A stretch of 64,000 nt of DNA from Poecilobothrus nobilitatus (taxonomy: Eukaryota; Arthropoda; Insecta; Diptera; Dolichopodidae): positions 247,343,825-247,407,824 of the forward strand of contig OX352774.1 of assembly GCA_947095535.1 (NCBI GenBank). Direction: 5' to 3'. The translations under genes were made by a program, and so were the position numbers. Each line of letters starts with the position of its first letter. The first letter of the stretch is position 1. Below the pieces are notes generated by a model that made no database searches, was not told the origin of the DNA, and saw only the letters and a list, made by a program, of their open reading frames with translations. Below are positions 25,296-39,444 of this stretch, piece by piece.

Positions 25296-27679
25296 GAAGG
25301 GAAATGCTTTAATTCCTATAAGATTTAATTCCTAAGGTTTCCAAAACATGTATTTACAATTTATTATAAACAATAAAACTAAGAAAAATCTCTAAATGTA
25401 CTTTTAAAGTTCAACAAACGGTAATTAAACATTGCAATACTTATTAATTATTATTTACTTAAAAAATTATTTTTGGATTTTAAGTATAAAATTGCAAAAT
25501 TAATTTTTTTTTAGAGAAACTACAACATAATTAATACAAAAGACTTAAAAATAAAGTAATTTAATTTTTTTAGACCCTTAATATAAATTAATTTTAATTA
25601 TATATGTATGTAATTACTTTTTGTACTGACCTTTTAATTATTCTTATTCTTATAAACACATTATTTCAAAATTCAAACAAAACAGGTCAAACACATGTCA
25701 ATATAATATAGTGAATGAACTTTCACCTTTATTTAAATTCAAAGATTTGTGAATGAAAATGAAATCCTATTTAAAATGAGGTTACATTAGTCTTATTAGA
25801 TTCTTTTTTATTTGATTTAAAAAAAGAAAACAAAACAAGGTAATATGTAAAACCAAAGGGTTTTCAACGTGCATATTTTCAAAAAGACAATTTTAAGAAA
25901 ACCCTACATAATATGTACCTAATAAATCCTAGTAGCACAATGTAAAAATATAACATAGGAGTTTTAATGTGTATATATTATATTACTTACGATAAAGTTC
26001 ACCAGTTGTCTGAATTACAGCTGTCTAAAATTAGCGAATTTTTAATTTATGACTTCTATAATATCTCTTAGGAGCGAAGTACAAAAATTTGTACTTAGTC
26101 AAAGCGAAGTACAAAAATGTTTTTCTTATATAACTTACGTTTATTTTCAAAGATCTTTCTCCTCTCAAAAGTTTAAAGTTCAAGAATCTGACTATAATGG
26201 TTCTGAAGACACGAAGGAACCAAAATTTTGGAAAATTATAATTTTATATAACGATTTCAAATGCAAAATAATAGCAAAACAATATAATATGTATTATTTT
26301 TACATTGACTTATAAAGCTTACATTGCCTGTCGTTTGACATTTTTGACATTGACATTTTCAATTGAAAAACTCTTAAGCAGAATGTGACATAAAAGCATT
26401 TGAAAATAACGTTTTTTTTTCCAATTTTTGAAAGCTATAACTACGTATTGGGTCGGTATTCAAATAAAATAATTGTTCTACAATAGTATTTTATTTCATT
26501 GCTTCATCTTAAACATGGTAGAAGTTTGAAAACAGAGAGATGGACGTACGAACTGAGCTTTCAAAAATATTTTTGTAAATATGCTAAAAATAATTTATAT
26601 ATACCCACACAACTGGAAAATTAACATTTTATAAATTCATATACAAACGTAGGTGATCTTAATTCAATCATCCTAATTAAAATATGTTTCTTTTTAATAT
26701 TTAACATAATTTTGTTTTTCAACTTACAACAATTCTAAAAAAAAATATTAAAATTAAATTGTTACTTCATTCTTAATTCAGTAAATTTAAGAATACATTA
26801 TTTCCTTTTTGTGTTTTTTTTTTTGTAAGAATTCTACTTTAGTAAAGAGAAGAAAATTCTGAAAATTACTTAATTGATCCCAATAAAGATTTGTTTTTTT
26901 TTTCTTGTTCTTGTACAATTATTTTATAAATAAATACCATATACTATCTGTAGTATATGCAATATTGTTATGAAATCTTTAACCCCTTTAAGTTAAAAAG
27001 ATAATAATTTTTAATTGTTTGCATATTTTTTAAAATTTTTAAATTATTTTTTAATTTTTATCCAGGTTCATATTTATTTTAACTAGAAATTATTGTAAAA
27101 GAAAAAATTAAATCAAAAAACCCCAAAAATAGACCGGAAATTATATTATGATTGAAAATCCACAAAAAAAAAAATTTTTCAAACAGATCTTAGGAAATAC
27201 AGGAAGTTAAGAATAACAATCGAATAAATCAAAGAGATGTATCAAATCTTCTAAAATTACAGAAAAAACAGAGCAATATAAGATGATTTTTAGGAATATT
27301 GGCAATTTTAATCGATCTAGGCAACGTTTCCGAACCTTTTAAAATAAATTTTTTTTTGAAAAAATAAAAAAATAGAGTAAATAACCAAAGTAAGGTACCT
27401 CTTAAAAAAATTTAAAGGAATCCTATATATAATTTTTCTTTAATACCTCTGAAAGTTTCTTCTTTAAAAAAACTACTTTAAAATCAAAGAAAGGCCTCAA
27501 ATAAACTACTGCAACACACTAACACTAACGAAATCAATGATGATAAATGGCTAGACGCATGTTATTTTTTAACGCAACTAAAAACTGTATCAACACTACT
27601 ATAAAATATTCAGTCCTATAAAAAAAACAGCCCTATAAAATATATATTTGACTATTTCTTCCACCAAGGGTGAGTTATC
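25296..27679. other. AT-rich intronic sequence
   Basis: A short duplicated phrase AGCGAAGTACAAAAAT occurs at about 26072 and 26103. No gene or bounded element was found. Confidence 0.45.
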
Positions 27680-27815
27680 TTATACCTTATCAGAATGAAG
27701 TATCCTTTATCAGAGTGAAGTCTTCCTTATCAGAGTTAAGTCTCGCTTATCAGAGTAAGGTACACCTTACCAAAGTGAGGTACCCTAGTGTACCAAAGTG
27801 TCCTACCAGAGTGAG
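27680..27815. repeat. Minisatellite, unit about 20 bp
   Basis: About seven diverged units of the type CTTATCAGAGTGAAGTCT lie in tandem, drifting to ACCAAAGTGAGGTACC at the right end. The base composition differs from the flanks. Confidence 0.8.
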
Positions 27816-29682
27816 GTAGTCCATTATCTATGATGTAATGGTATATGATGTTGTCCCTTACATATTTATGTTGCAGACTCAACCCTGCGTCAACATAAAA
27901 TTTTACTTTTATTATTAAATTAATCTTTTCTTAAATAATTTCGAAAAAGAAAACACCCAAATAAAATTCATAAAGAAGAATTTATACAATATACTTCAAT
28001 AGAATACAATCCAATTAGAATGGTTATTCATCAATTAAGTCGAAGAAAATAGAAAAAGAAAAAAAAATCTGCGGGTTCTTAAATTTCACTTTATAGTTTT
28101 TTTTTTTTTTTTTGAATTTGTTTTCTTCTCTTCATATACGAGTAGTTTATAACAATTTATGATTCATTTGGGATTATTTTTCATTAAAAAGAAAAACTTT
28201 AAAGAAAAATTTAATTTGATAAACAAAAATAAAAAAAAAAAAGTATACAACATATTTACGTTGCAGGAAATTTAAAAATTCTTTAAAAAAAAATAAAGTA
28301 AAAGTGAAATCCCACGTTAATTGTTTTTTGTTTTTTTTTTTTTTTGCAAATTTATTTTGCGTTTCTTATCAATCATAATTAATAACTAATTTTTTTGTGT
28401 ACCATAGAGTTTTAAAAAGGGAATGTTAACGGTCAGGAAAAAAATTGTTAACTAAATTAGACTTCTTTATTTTAAGATCTGGCGTGGACGTATTACTGAC
28501 TATTTTATAACACATTTTAAGTTCATAGTGCATTTTCAATTGCGTAATCAATTTTTAATTTATAATCTAACATCAACTTTCTATAAAGATCTTTTCATAG
28601 AATTTTTCCAAAAATTTATTCAAAGCATATATGCAACAATCTGGATCAATCGATTGAAATTCAAGAAATTTCTTGAAATTTTGAAAATAGTTTCTTTATA
28701 TATATTTTTTTATACATTTTTATAGAAATAGTGTTTTGTTTTTTATTTCTAAGTTGAGTACAGATTTTTCTACTTCCATTTTCCTTGGTTGGTTGCATTT
28801 TTTATCAATAACTCTGGTGTAAATAAATTGTCTTCATGAATAAATTTCACCAATTATAAACATTTAGATCCAAATGTACAAATATACCATTGGATGATCA
28901 AGAAAATGGCACTTTATTTCTTATATATTTATTTATGTCAGGGTTGTAAAAAGCTCAAATTTCAACTAAACTCAAAGCTTAGCTCAACTTTTAGTTGAGT
29001 TTCTCATTTAAGTTAGCTCTTTTTCAACCGTGATTTATATAAAATGTTTCTTTTTGCAAAATATACGTAGATCGAACATTTGAAAACACATTTAAGGTAA
29101 AGTATTTAATAAACAAATTCAGGAGCTTGATTTTTAACTTGAATTTGATTCAGAAGCAGATGGATTTTAGACAAAAGAGCTCATCAATATACCTGACTCA
29201 ATAAAATTAAAGACTTAATTGAAACAATATTACCCATACTCTAATTACCAATATAATACAAATTCATATACTAATTAAATTAGGAATGTCAACCCAAATT
29301 TTAAAAAAAATATGAATAACTGAAAGTCAAAGTCTAATAAAAAAGAAATACCAAACAATTAAAAAATTATATAATTATTCCATAATATTTATTAGTTTTT
29401 AAGTCGCACATGTTTCGTTCGTATTAATAATAAAATACTTAATTTAAAATTGTTTAAATTTAAATTCATTTATATTCAAAAATTTCCACCATCATTTATT
29501 TAAATTATTTTATTATAAAAATATATAATAAATATTTAAATAACTATGACTCCATACGCGTAATAAAAACTATACATAAGAGTTATTATCCATCTCTACA
29601 GCTATTTGTACTTTAAAAAGTACTTTTGTACACAGTACTTTTTTTTGTATCATACGCCTAAACAGATATTTCCATAATAATA

Positions 29683-29685
<3 letters not shown>
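27816..29685. other. AT-rich intronic sequence
   Basis: A possible hAT-like start (CAGGGTTGTAAAAAG at 28938) has no convincing partner end. Nothing else is recognised. Confidence 0.4.

Positions 29686-29713
<28 letters not shown>
29686..29713. repeat. Poly-A tract, 28 bp
   Basis: An uninterrupted run of 28 A on the plus strand. It may be a retroposon tail, but no retroposon body is identified to its left. Confidence 0.9.
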
Positions 29714-29716
<3 letters not shown>

Positions 29717-30796
29717 ATAAAACTTGAGAAACCAGTTTAAATGTTTTTCTTTATCTCTTTCGAAATTTCAAAAAAAAGTAACATAAAACTTTTATTCCCC
29801 ATCATATTGAAATTAAAAGGGAAAAACTAATAACAATAAACACATGATCAACATTATGAAAAATTATTTAAAATTTAAAAAAAAAAAAACACACAAAAAA
29901 GAAAAAAATACCAAAAAACGTGAAAAATTACAAAATAAAAAATTAAGTAATATTTTTTAACATTACATTATACCAAAACAAACGAAATTATTGATTTAAT
30001 TGATTAAATAAAATCTAAAAGTTACTGTGCAAAATTAGCATTCATCAAATAAATGAAAAATTCACCACAGTTAACAAAATTTCAACACAGATGAAAAACA
30101 AAAATAATAATAATTTATTATAGTAGTAGTGGTAGAATTTATTAAATATAAACAAAGCTATTATTATTTACTTTTAGTAGACCAACATATTAAAAAAGTA
30201 AACTTCCATTGTAATAACGACAATATGACAGTTATAACGATGACCGACTTTTTATTAATCTCTTAAGAAAATGAAAAAGAAAAGCTTAAATCAACGATTA
30301 GTAACAATTCAACCGACTAAGCATAAATTAAAAAGTTTTATTTTAAAAAATATATAATAAAGTATTAAATATTCTATCAATTACAAGTGTTTTTGTATAA
30401 ATATGATATAATAAAAGAAAAAGCTAAAACTAAAGGTACAACTTAATTTCGATTAAGAAAACTTTAAGTTTGTCTTAAATTTATACCAATAACTAAAGTT
30501 TAAAATATTTTTTTGAGAAAATATTAATGCTGTGTTTTCAAAATGATAATATAACGGATTAGTATTTATCATTTTTTTAATTTTATGATTATTAAATTTA
30601 ACATTTTAGAAACAATAATAAATTTATTCAAATTGATTTGTAATAAAAATTTTTAGCCTATTAAAAGTAATAAAAACAATTCTGATCATTGACCACCGGC
30701 GACATTCACTTAGTGCAACTATTTGTCATCAAATGAAATACAGTTGTAGCTAAACGGAAAATAAAATTTACTCGAAACAACGTTTTTAATTTTTGT
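29714..30796. other. AT-rich intronic sequence
   Basis: Nothing is recognised apart from A-rich tracts. Confidence 0.5.
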
Positions 30797-31215
30797 AGAG
30801 ATAAATGTCAAACCCAACCATCAGGTATCAGTGAACAAAAATAGAAAATATCTTAATTTTGGTGATGACGAATGTTTGGTTTAACTTCGATAGTTTCAAT
30901 TGTTAGTAAAGACATAAGAATGCATTAAGTTTTGTTACTTAGAGATAAATGTCAAATCCGATTAATTCATGCATCAGCAATCAAAAATAGAAAACTATCT
31001 TAATTTTGCTGACGACGAATGTTTGGTTCGACGTCGATAGTTTCAATTGTGAGTAAAGATATAAGAATGCATTAAGTTTTGTTGCTTAAAGATGAATATC
31101 AAATCCGACTATCATGCATCAGCGATCAAAAATAGAAAATTTCTTGGTGACAAGGAATGCTTGATTCGATGTCGATAGTCTCAATTGTGAGTAAATACAT
31201 AAAAATGCATATGTT
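30797..31215. repeat. Tandem repeat, three units of about 145 bp
   Basis: Units start at 30797, 30941 and 31088, spaced 144 and 147 bp. Each holds AGATAAATGTCAAA, a CAGCAATCAAAAATAGAAAA phrase, GACGAATGTTTGGTT and CGATAGTTTCAATTGTGAGT. The first two units are closest; the third is shortened. No reading frame is preserved between units. Confidence 0.85.
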
Positions 31216-33052
31216 TAAAAACTTTTTTAATTGTGAATTTTTCGTCGATGATCGGAATTCTGTTTATTATTTAATTTAAAATGTTATAAATTTTAATTAA
31301 AAAAATTCATAGTAAAACTATTTTTATACTCACTATTACGTATTAATTTCAAAGAATTTTATTGTTCCTATTAATTTTTATACATTTCATTTTCTTTCAA
31401 TCAATCAATGATTTGAATTTTCTTTAAAATTAACTACAATACTTCTATAATATAATTTTATACATATGTATTACAAATTTCTACTCAAAATCAATGTACA
31501 TAAATTCAAATATTTATTTTTATTCTAATTTGTATTGTATGTATCTTTAAAAACAAAAACACTTTTTTTAACTTTGACCCCTAACAAGTGACTGTCATTA
31601 CTCACTGTGTTAATGCAAAAGTGGTGGGTTAATTAGATTCAGATTTCATCATAATTTTATTTTTATTTTAAATTTTTTTATTTTTGTTTTTTTTTTCTTT
31701 TATTTTTTTTTCATCATAACAAAAGTTTCACTTTTTTTTGTTTACGAATTATGATATCAAAATAGAAAATGAAAAAATTTTGTACATAAAGAAAAGTTAT
31801 CATACAGGCGTATAAAGGGGTTCAAGTTTATGTATGTTATTATTAAATTCTTTCTATTACGATTTATATGCATATTACGATACGCTTACACCAGCTATTA
31901 AAAATGGTCTACAATTTTGTTATGTTTTGTATGTTATTTATAAATAAAATGAATCGAAGAATCGAATCGAATCTTGTCAAGTATGTTTGCCCGGAAATAA
32001 AGAATAGATACTGAAACTATTCAAACACAAACTATTTTGTAGTTAAATTAAAAAAAGAAGTTTTTAAATATATACATACGTAATTTCATTTCTAAGAACC
32101 GCCAATAATTGGGAAATTCGTCAGTAATATAAAATTATGCTCATACAATTTTGTAAATTAAGTAATAAATAAATTTTTTACACTTTCTCTTTCCAATTTT
32201 GACATTAGTTAGAAAAAATAATAGAAAACAATCTATTGCCAAATTTTTAATTAAAGTGTCAAAAAAGTATGTATAACTTTTAACTTCTTTTAACTTTTAA
32301 CAAATTTATCGTAAGAAATAACTTAGAGCAATTGCACAGCACAAATAATAATTTTTACGACTTTCAATACAAATACATTGTAACTTTAACAGAAATCACC
32401 GTTGTAGACCATCACTAATATTAAATGCAACATTAAGATTATATGAAAAACTAGAATATATCACGCACGAGTTGATTCGCAAGTTTTAAAATTAATCTTA
32501 TAGTGTTTCAAGTTTTTTTTTTTTTTTCTTTTGTACATATTTCCAGCTTTAGTTTTAGGTTTGATTCTTTCAAGAGATTGATTTTTGTTGTACTATAAGG
32601 CTATTATTCATTTTTTTGAATTTAAACTTCAAATGCCTAAGAATTAAAGAAAAAAAAAAATTTTTTTTAATTTTATTTTTATTTTTATTGTACAAATGAA
32701 CTTCTACGGGTGTGGTAGAAAAACAACTTAGTAACTGGCTTTTTAGTTTTTAGACTTATGTAATTAAAAAAAAAGTTAATAATAAAAAAATTATTTTTTT
32801 TAAGTTTATATTAGGAATACATACATACATGCATATATAAATTAAGAAAACATTTATTTTTATTTTGTAAGACGTATTTATACATAATATACATTAGTAA
32901 TTTAGGTTATTATTTAAAGTTATTACATGTATACATACATATTATATTGTAAGTGTTATTAATTCAGCTGTTAAAACGGAAATAAACAGTACTATCAAAA
33001 AATGTTTGAATATATATTTTTTATTGGATAAAAATGTAAACTACTAAGATAT
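31216..33052. other. AT-rich intronic sequence
   Basis: No gene or bounded repeat was found. GAATCGAAGAATCGAATCGAATC near 31950 is a small local reiteration. Confidence 0.5.
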
Positions 33053-33061
33053 ATTATTTTG

Positions 33062-33728
33062 GGGTATGGTACACTTGGCAACTTATAGTTAGCAACTGGA
33101 CATTTGATCAATTAACATTACGTAAAAGGGACATTTAGCAAAATGGACAGTTAGCGAAAGGCGATTTAGCAACTGGACAGTTAACATTTGAACATTTGGC
33201 AACTTTTATTTATGTTGTTAAAGGAATTAAAAATAATAACAATTTTTTCTATACAATTTTTTTTTCATTATTTTCACACATTTATTTTAAACTTCAAAAA
33301 TGAAAATATTTTAAACTAAAGAAGTCTTTGAAATATAGCTATATAACATGTAATATATAGATATATAATTACTCTGGAAAAAGGGAATACCCTGATTTTG
33401 AATCAAACTCTAAAATCCGTCTTAATTCAGAATCCAAAATCAAAAAGTTTATAAGGTAGATATATATATATATATATATATATAGTTGGAATCCACTGTT
33501 GATAATTAAATTGGTGCTAAAAACTGCAAAATGTCCCCTTGTAAAAGTTGTTAAGTGTCCAAGTTGTAAAAATTGTTAAATGTCCAAGTTTCAAAGTATC
33601 CAGTTGTTAAATATCCTTTTGCTAACTGTCCATTTTGCAAAATATCTTTTTGTTAAGTGCCACTTTTACGAAATGTCTTTTGCTAATTGTTCAGATGCCA
33701 AATGAAAGTTGCCAACTGGCCGGTTCCC
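33062..33728. mobile_element. Foldback-like element with perfect 9-bp target duplication
   Basis: It is flanked by ATTATTTTG at 33053-33061 and again, exactly, at 33729-33737. The inverted arms (about 33062-33205 and 33520-33728) consist of short reiterated phrases such as GGACAGTTAGC, GGACATTTAGCAAAA and CAACTGGACA; the termini are GGGTATGG and, reversed, GGGAACCG. A 9-bp duplication and repeat-built arms fit Foldback/MULE-type elements. The spacer contains one unit (33366-33440) of the array found inside the element at 7777-8824, and a TA run at 33462-33484. No coding capacity remains. Confidence 0.85.
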
Positions 33729-33737
33729 ATTATTTTG

Positions 33738-34681
33738 CTCTTCCAAATTTTAGTTATATTTATGTAAACAATCTGTTTACTTTAAATGAAACCAGATTTT
33801 AATTATTATCAAAAATACCTATAATTTTTTTTTTTGGTTCTCCTACTAGATACTACATAATATATTAAGGAATAAATCAACCATTTCTTTTCAGATGTGG
33901 TTGCGGTACAAGTATTAAATTATAATCATATTTTTATTTTGTTTACATTATATCATTATATTTAAATTATAATATTTGACTTGATAGGGGTTTAAACCCG
34001 AAACCTTTCGTAGCCCTTTTAAACGCAAGAGCGGCAAAATACGCATTACGTCATTGGTCCGATTACTTATAATTGCCTTCTTTAAAATTTATTTTACCAA
34101 CAAATAAAAAAACCTTAATCTTAAAATTAATTTTATCTCTAAGCAAAGATGATAATTAGTACAATACAAGAATTCATTTAATACATTTCTTTTTCTTCAG
34201 ATTATATAGGTACCTACTTATATTGATTACTTTGCAAACAAATTTTATATTTTTTTGTTTATTAAAGTGTTTTCTAGTATGTACATATGTATATACATAT
34301 ATTATTTACCGTAAGTATAGACAAAATTATTTAAATAATATTATCTATCTGTACTAAAACTTTTAAATTCAACTGATAATTCATTTTTAATATATTTTAT
34401 TTATTTATTTTTAGACGAGTTTTCAAAAGGAACTTACTCGTACAGGGTGTTATAAAATTACAATTTTATTAAAATTTAAAGCAGAAAAGCATAAGTAGAA
34501 AAATATAAATTTAACAAGTAATGAGAATAATGGATTTGTATGAACATTTTATTTTTTAAAGTAATAACTAAGACTCAAATATATAGTGTATAATTCGAAT
34601 TTTGAAGACATAAATGTGTTACAAAATTTAAAAAAAAACCATGTACTCTGTATTACTCTTTGTTTTATAAATATTTTTGCT
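33738..34681. other. AT-rich intronic sequence
   Basis: No exon, RNA gene or bounded repeat is recognised. Confidence 0.5.
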
Positions 34682-35945
34682 TTTTAGCACATTTCCAAAA
34701 GAAATTTGAAAAAATGTGCGTATTAATTTCACTCTGTGCGTCCGTCTGTCCATCCGCCTGTTTACAAAACTTCGACACCGTTAAAGATAGAGAAAAAAAA
34801 ATTTTTACTCTCATAAAAAAATTAATGTTGTAGAACAACTTTTTCATGTAGCCTCATCCATTACGGAGCTACAGCCCCTCAAACTTTGAAAAAGCCCTAT
34901 TTTCAAATGTGTATATCTCATGTTCTACTCAACATTTTTTCAATCTGAAAACGCCATTCGACAGGATATTTTTTTAAATTTGGTATTTAAATTTACCGTT
35001 ATCTAAAAACTAAATTTTCCATGATTCTTCTATGTTCATAATTCCGGCGCGCTTTTAGATAGAGACTCGAAATTTTGAAGTAAGAAAGAACTAGAGTAAA
35101 GTAAGAAAGAAACTAAAGAAAAGTACAACTTTCCTAAGAACATTTTTTTGGACCACCTCCTGTTTATCAGCTATTAGGGCTGAAAAATTGAAAATTTCCA
35201 ATTTTAAACACCTGTAACTTAGGTTTTTTCTTCGGCAAGACATAAAAATTAAAGTTCCAGTAATAAATTTTTACGTGTACTAATTGTTTCTTTTAGTTGT
35301 GTAGGGTTCCAGAGTTACAGCACCTCAAAATTACAAAAAGGCCCTATTTTAAAATGTATATATATCTCAGGCGTTTCGTAGTAGTTTTACAATCGAAAGA
35401 GTGGAAATTTTCTTGCCTCTATAAAACAATATCAAAATTATGCAATATTTTGTAATTTACTATTTAAATTTACCGTTATTTGGAAACCTAATTTTGCATG
35501 ATATTTCTTTTTTCATAACTCCAGCATGCTTTTAGATAGGAACTTGAAATTTTGAGATAAGAAAGAGCTTTTAGAATTAGTATAAGTTTCCTCAGAAAAT
35601 TGTTTTGTATCACCCCTTGTTTAAAAACTATTAGAGCTCAAAAATTGAAAATTTGTAATTTTTACACCTAAACTTAGGCACTGGTACAAATTTTTCTTCG
35701 GCAAGACATGAAAATGAGAGCTCCAATAATATATTTTTACGTATGTTAACGGTTTTTCTTAGTTATATAGGGTTCAGGACTTACAGCACCTCAAAATTGC
35801 AGAAAAGTCACATTTTCACATTTTTCTTATTATATGAAATTCTAAGAAAATTTTCAAACTTTGGTGTAAGTCACAATTCTATACAGTTTGTACTATATTT
35901 TGGAAATGTGCACTTCTAAAAACCGTTGGTTTATATTCTCCCTTG
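34682..35945 (-). repeat. GTCY-type element, second subfamily, copy 1
   Basis: Its ends are inverted copies: AGCACATTTCCAAAA on the left and TTTTGGAAATGTGCAC on the right. A GTCCGTCTGTCC array is at 34740-34752, next to the phrase CTGTTTACAAAACT. Repeated internal phrases such as CCATTACGGAGCTACAGC and AAATTTACCGTTAT match the minus strand of 16221-17794, so the two subfamilies are related. Confidence 0.75.
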
Positions 35946-36268
35946 TTTTGTTTTAATTTAAATTCTAAAGCAGCGTTTTTAGGCATTACGTATATACTAT
36001 GTATAATAATATGTACACATGAAAAAATTTCAAAAATTTTTATTATACATACGCTTATATATGTAAATTAAAATTTTAAGCTTTTTTAGGTAAAAGTGAC
36101 ATTTGAATGCATTTATTATTTGGTTTCTAATTTATTTTTCAATCGTGTTAGGTAATAATTTAAATAAAGCAATTTTTAAGTATTTTTAATTATTATTATT
36201 TTTCATCAAAAAAAACTTTAGAATTTTTAAGAAAATTAAAAGCTAAATTTTTTTCAAAGCATTTTTTT

Positions 36269-36890
36269 TTATACTCGTGCGAACATACTTCATGGGTATA
36301 AAAAATTTATCACGTTTATAACACCTTAAAGGAAACGGTATAGATATGGAAAAGATAAGATATGCATATATACATATATATATTCTTGCTCAGAATTGAT
36401 TTCTGAGTCGATTTATAGCTGAGTGTATTCATTCGTCCGTACGATAACTCCAAAAATAATGATAACTCCAATAATAATGTTTGAAAACTCAGAAAAATGG
36501 AGGATCATTTCATTTTGATCTAAATACAAGTTTAGTCCCAAGTAGGGGCGACTTTTGAAAAATTTTGAAGCCTGGGCGGTTACCTGTCATAGAATTTCTT
36601 CGACTTATTTTTATATACTAAGCATAACTCAGTGTCTTTATTAGCTAGATATTTAAAGTTTTATCAAAAGAAGCTCAGTTTTGAACAATTTGATTAGTCT
36701 AACGTAACAGGTTCGGATAGCGTAAAATTTACATAAATATATCTTTGTACTTAACTAACTTAGATATCTTCATTTTTATTATACATTCTTAAATATTATT
36801 AAATTTTATGGTAACAGGATAAATTATGTTCTTGCGGATATCCTACAGATTTAGCACATTCAATCCTACTATACATTCTTTCTTTGTTTT
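36269..36890 (-). repeat. GTCY-type mini-element, minus orientation
   Basis: It begins ATACTCGTGCGAACATACTTC, continues ATCACGTTTATAACACCTTAAAGG and carries a decayed TTCGTCCGTACGATAACTCC. These are the reverse complement of the 3' part of the copy at 54453-56837. The right boundary is approximate. Confidence 0.7.
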
Positions 36891-37694
36891 CATTTAATTT
36901 TAATCAATAAATATTCGAATCCTTTAAATCCACGATTGAAAAATACTTTATACATTATTAAATTAAACTGGATTTTTATTATACCCTGTTAAAAAATTTA
37001 AATAGAACATTCTTTCTTATTTACAGGCAATAAATATTTAACAATACATAAATTAAATTTATTAAAACACTGATTACAATTATGTTATCAATTGTTTTGT
37101 AAATTTTTGGAAGCTATTATCTCCTCCCAAAAATTATTATTATTCTTATATTAACAATAACTTAAAAAAAAATTATTTTTGAAAAAACTAAGTGCATAAG
37201 TATACATTATTTATTTATTTATACAATATATTGTGTACATATGTATGTAAATTTTCAAAAATTAAATATTGTTTTTTTTAGAATTATTAGAGACGTGTAA
37301 ATATACATATGTATTTAGAATATTATTGATTAAAAAATTTAGTTGACATATTTGACATGCAAGACATGATCATTAAATATCAATTTGATAAAGAAAGTAA
37401 TCGTGGTTAATGTATATTCTAAATAGTATCAAAAGTGCCAACCTGTATTTATATAATTCGAAATTTTTATTTTTAAAATTAACTTTTTCTAATAAATTTA
37501 ATATTTATATTAGATACAACTTAATTATGTATGTGTTAGTTTTTGATAGGTTCCATTATGATAAGATTCATACAATATTCAAATTACTAAAAAATAATCT
37601 TTTTAGTTTTGTTTTTTGTTCGTCTTTTTTTTTCCAATTTCAAATTAGAAATTTATTAATTTATCATTTTATATTTTTTATAAAATTTTTGTTT

Positions 37695-38245
37695 TTAGCA
37701 AATTTCTAAAAAAAAAATGTTGAAAAAATGTACCTATTGATTTCACTCTGTCCGTCCGTTCGTCCCCCCGTCTGTTTACAAAACTAATACACTGTTAAAG
37801 ATAGAGGAATGAAATTTTAACCATGTGTAGGTGCCATAAAAAATATAATGTTGTAGAACAACTATTTCTTGTAGCACCATCCATTACGGAGCTGCAACCC
37901 CACAAACTTTGAAAAAGCACTATTTTTAAATATGTATATCTCAAGGTCTGCTTAACAGTTTTCCAATTTAAAAAAACACCATTCGATAGGACTTTTTTTT
38001 TATCTTTATAAATCAATATCAAAATTATAGTTTTCTTTTAAATTTATAGTATTTATATTTACAACCAAATTTTGCATGATTTTTCTTCCTTTATAAATCC
38101 GGCACGCTTTTAGATAGGGATTTGAAATTTTGAGATAAGAAAGCACTTTTAAAATTAATTGAATTCTAAACAGTTTGTATTGTCTTTTGGAAATGTGCTC
38201 CTTTAAAAACCATCGGTTTATATTCTGCCTTGTTTTTTTTTTTTT
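37695..38245 (-). repeat. GTCY-type element, second subfamily, copy 2
   Basis: It is a shortened relative of 34682-35945. It shares GCAAATTTCTAAAA at the left end, CTGTCCGTCCGTTCGTCC at 37748-37765, CTGTTTACAAAACT, CCATTACGGAGCTGCAACCCC, and TTTTGGAAATGTGCTC with ATCGGTTTATATTCTGCCTTG at the right. It is internally deleted. Confidence 0.75.
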
Positions 38246-39444
38246 TGTTCATATCCAATATTTATCACATATACTCATAATTAAATTATATATTTTAAAT
38301 ATTTAGAAAATTATAATATTAAAATATACTTTTGATTTAAATCAAAAGTTATTTAGAAGAATAATGGCGTGTTTAAACTTTAAAAAACAAAAAAAAAAAT
38401 TTTGTTGTTATTGTCATATAAATGCTAATTTACTCAAGGTTATTACTAACTAATTTTCTTTAGAAGTTTTAAAGTTTTTTTCTTTAAAGTTTGAAAAGGT
38501 GTAATCATAAGTGATTTTCACTTTTTTATTTGATTTTCTATTCTCATAATAACAATTATTCACTATTCACTATTCATGTTTTTTTTTTTTTTGTTTTTAA
38601 TTTTTGTGTTTTTAGTTTTGTGTTTAAAGTTTTATATAATTTTCAATTGTAATTCAATTTGAACAAAGTACAAAAGTGTCACAAACAATTTAAACGTATA
38701 AGACAAAAATAAAAAAAAACTCATATATGTATTAAAATTAAATTAAACAATAGAAAAACTTTGTTTTAAGACACAAAAAAAAAAACAAAAAAAACTTAAT
38801 TAATTAATCAAAAATAATTAAATTTAATAAAATTCATTTTTTTTTTTATTTTTATAAATTTTGAAACTTGTTTTAAAAGAATAAGAACACAAAAACATAA
38901 TATATACATACATGCATATTTATTTTTAAACTTCCTTTTATGACACCATATAACACTGTGCCAAGCCAATACACATATTCAAACAAACAAAAAAATTAGT
39001 AAAATAAAACATGTTTTGATCAATAAATTAATATTAATTATTTCTAGTTTTTAGTTAAATTTTATTTTATTTAAACAAACAAAAAAAAAAAAAAAATACA
39101 ATTAATTAATTAATTACCACTATTATTAAGTAATAATTTTATTTATAATTTTTTTTATTTTGAATACATTATAGAAAAATTTGTGTCATTTTTTCAATAC
39201 CTTATATAATCTGTCAAAATAAAAAGAATTAATTTATCAATTAGTATAACAGTATGTACATACAAGTACATATATATAATATTGTTTTTTAATTAAATGT
39301 TTAAATAATATTTTTTTTTTCAGCAGAAAAAAAAAAAAAAGGGATCAAACTAATTATTTAATAGCTGTGATCTAAATAATCTTTTTATAATAATCGTATA
39401 GTACAAAGTGTCATTTAATTTAACATGTTTTTTTATTTTATTCA
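38246..39444. other. AT-rich intronic sequence
   Basis: A/T tracts only. No gene or bounded repeat was found. Confidence 0.5.

Noticed and set aside
28938..29240. Possible hAT element starting CAGGGTTG
   Set aside because: No matching right end or 8-bp duplication could be found.
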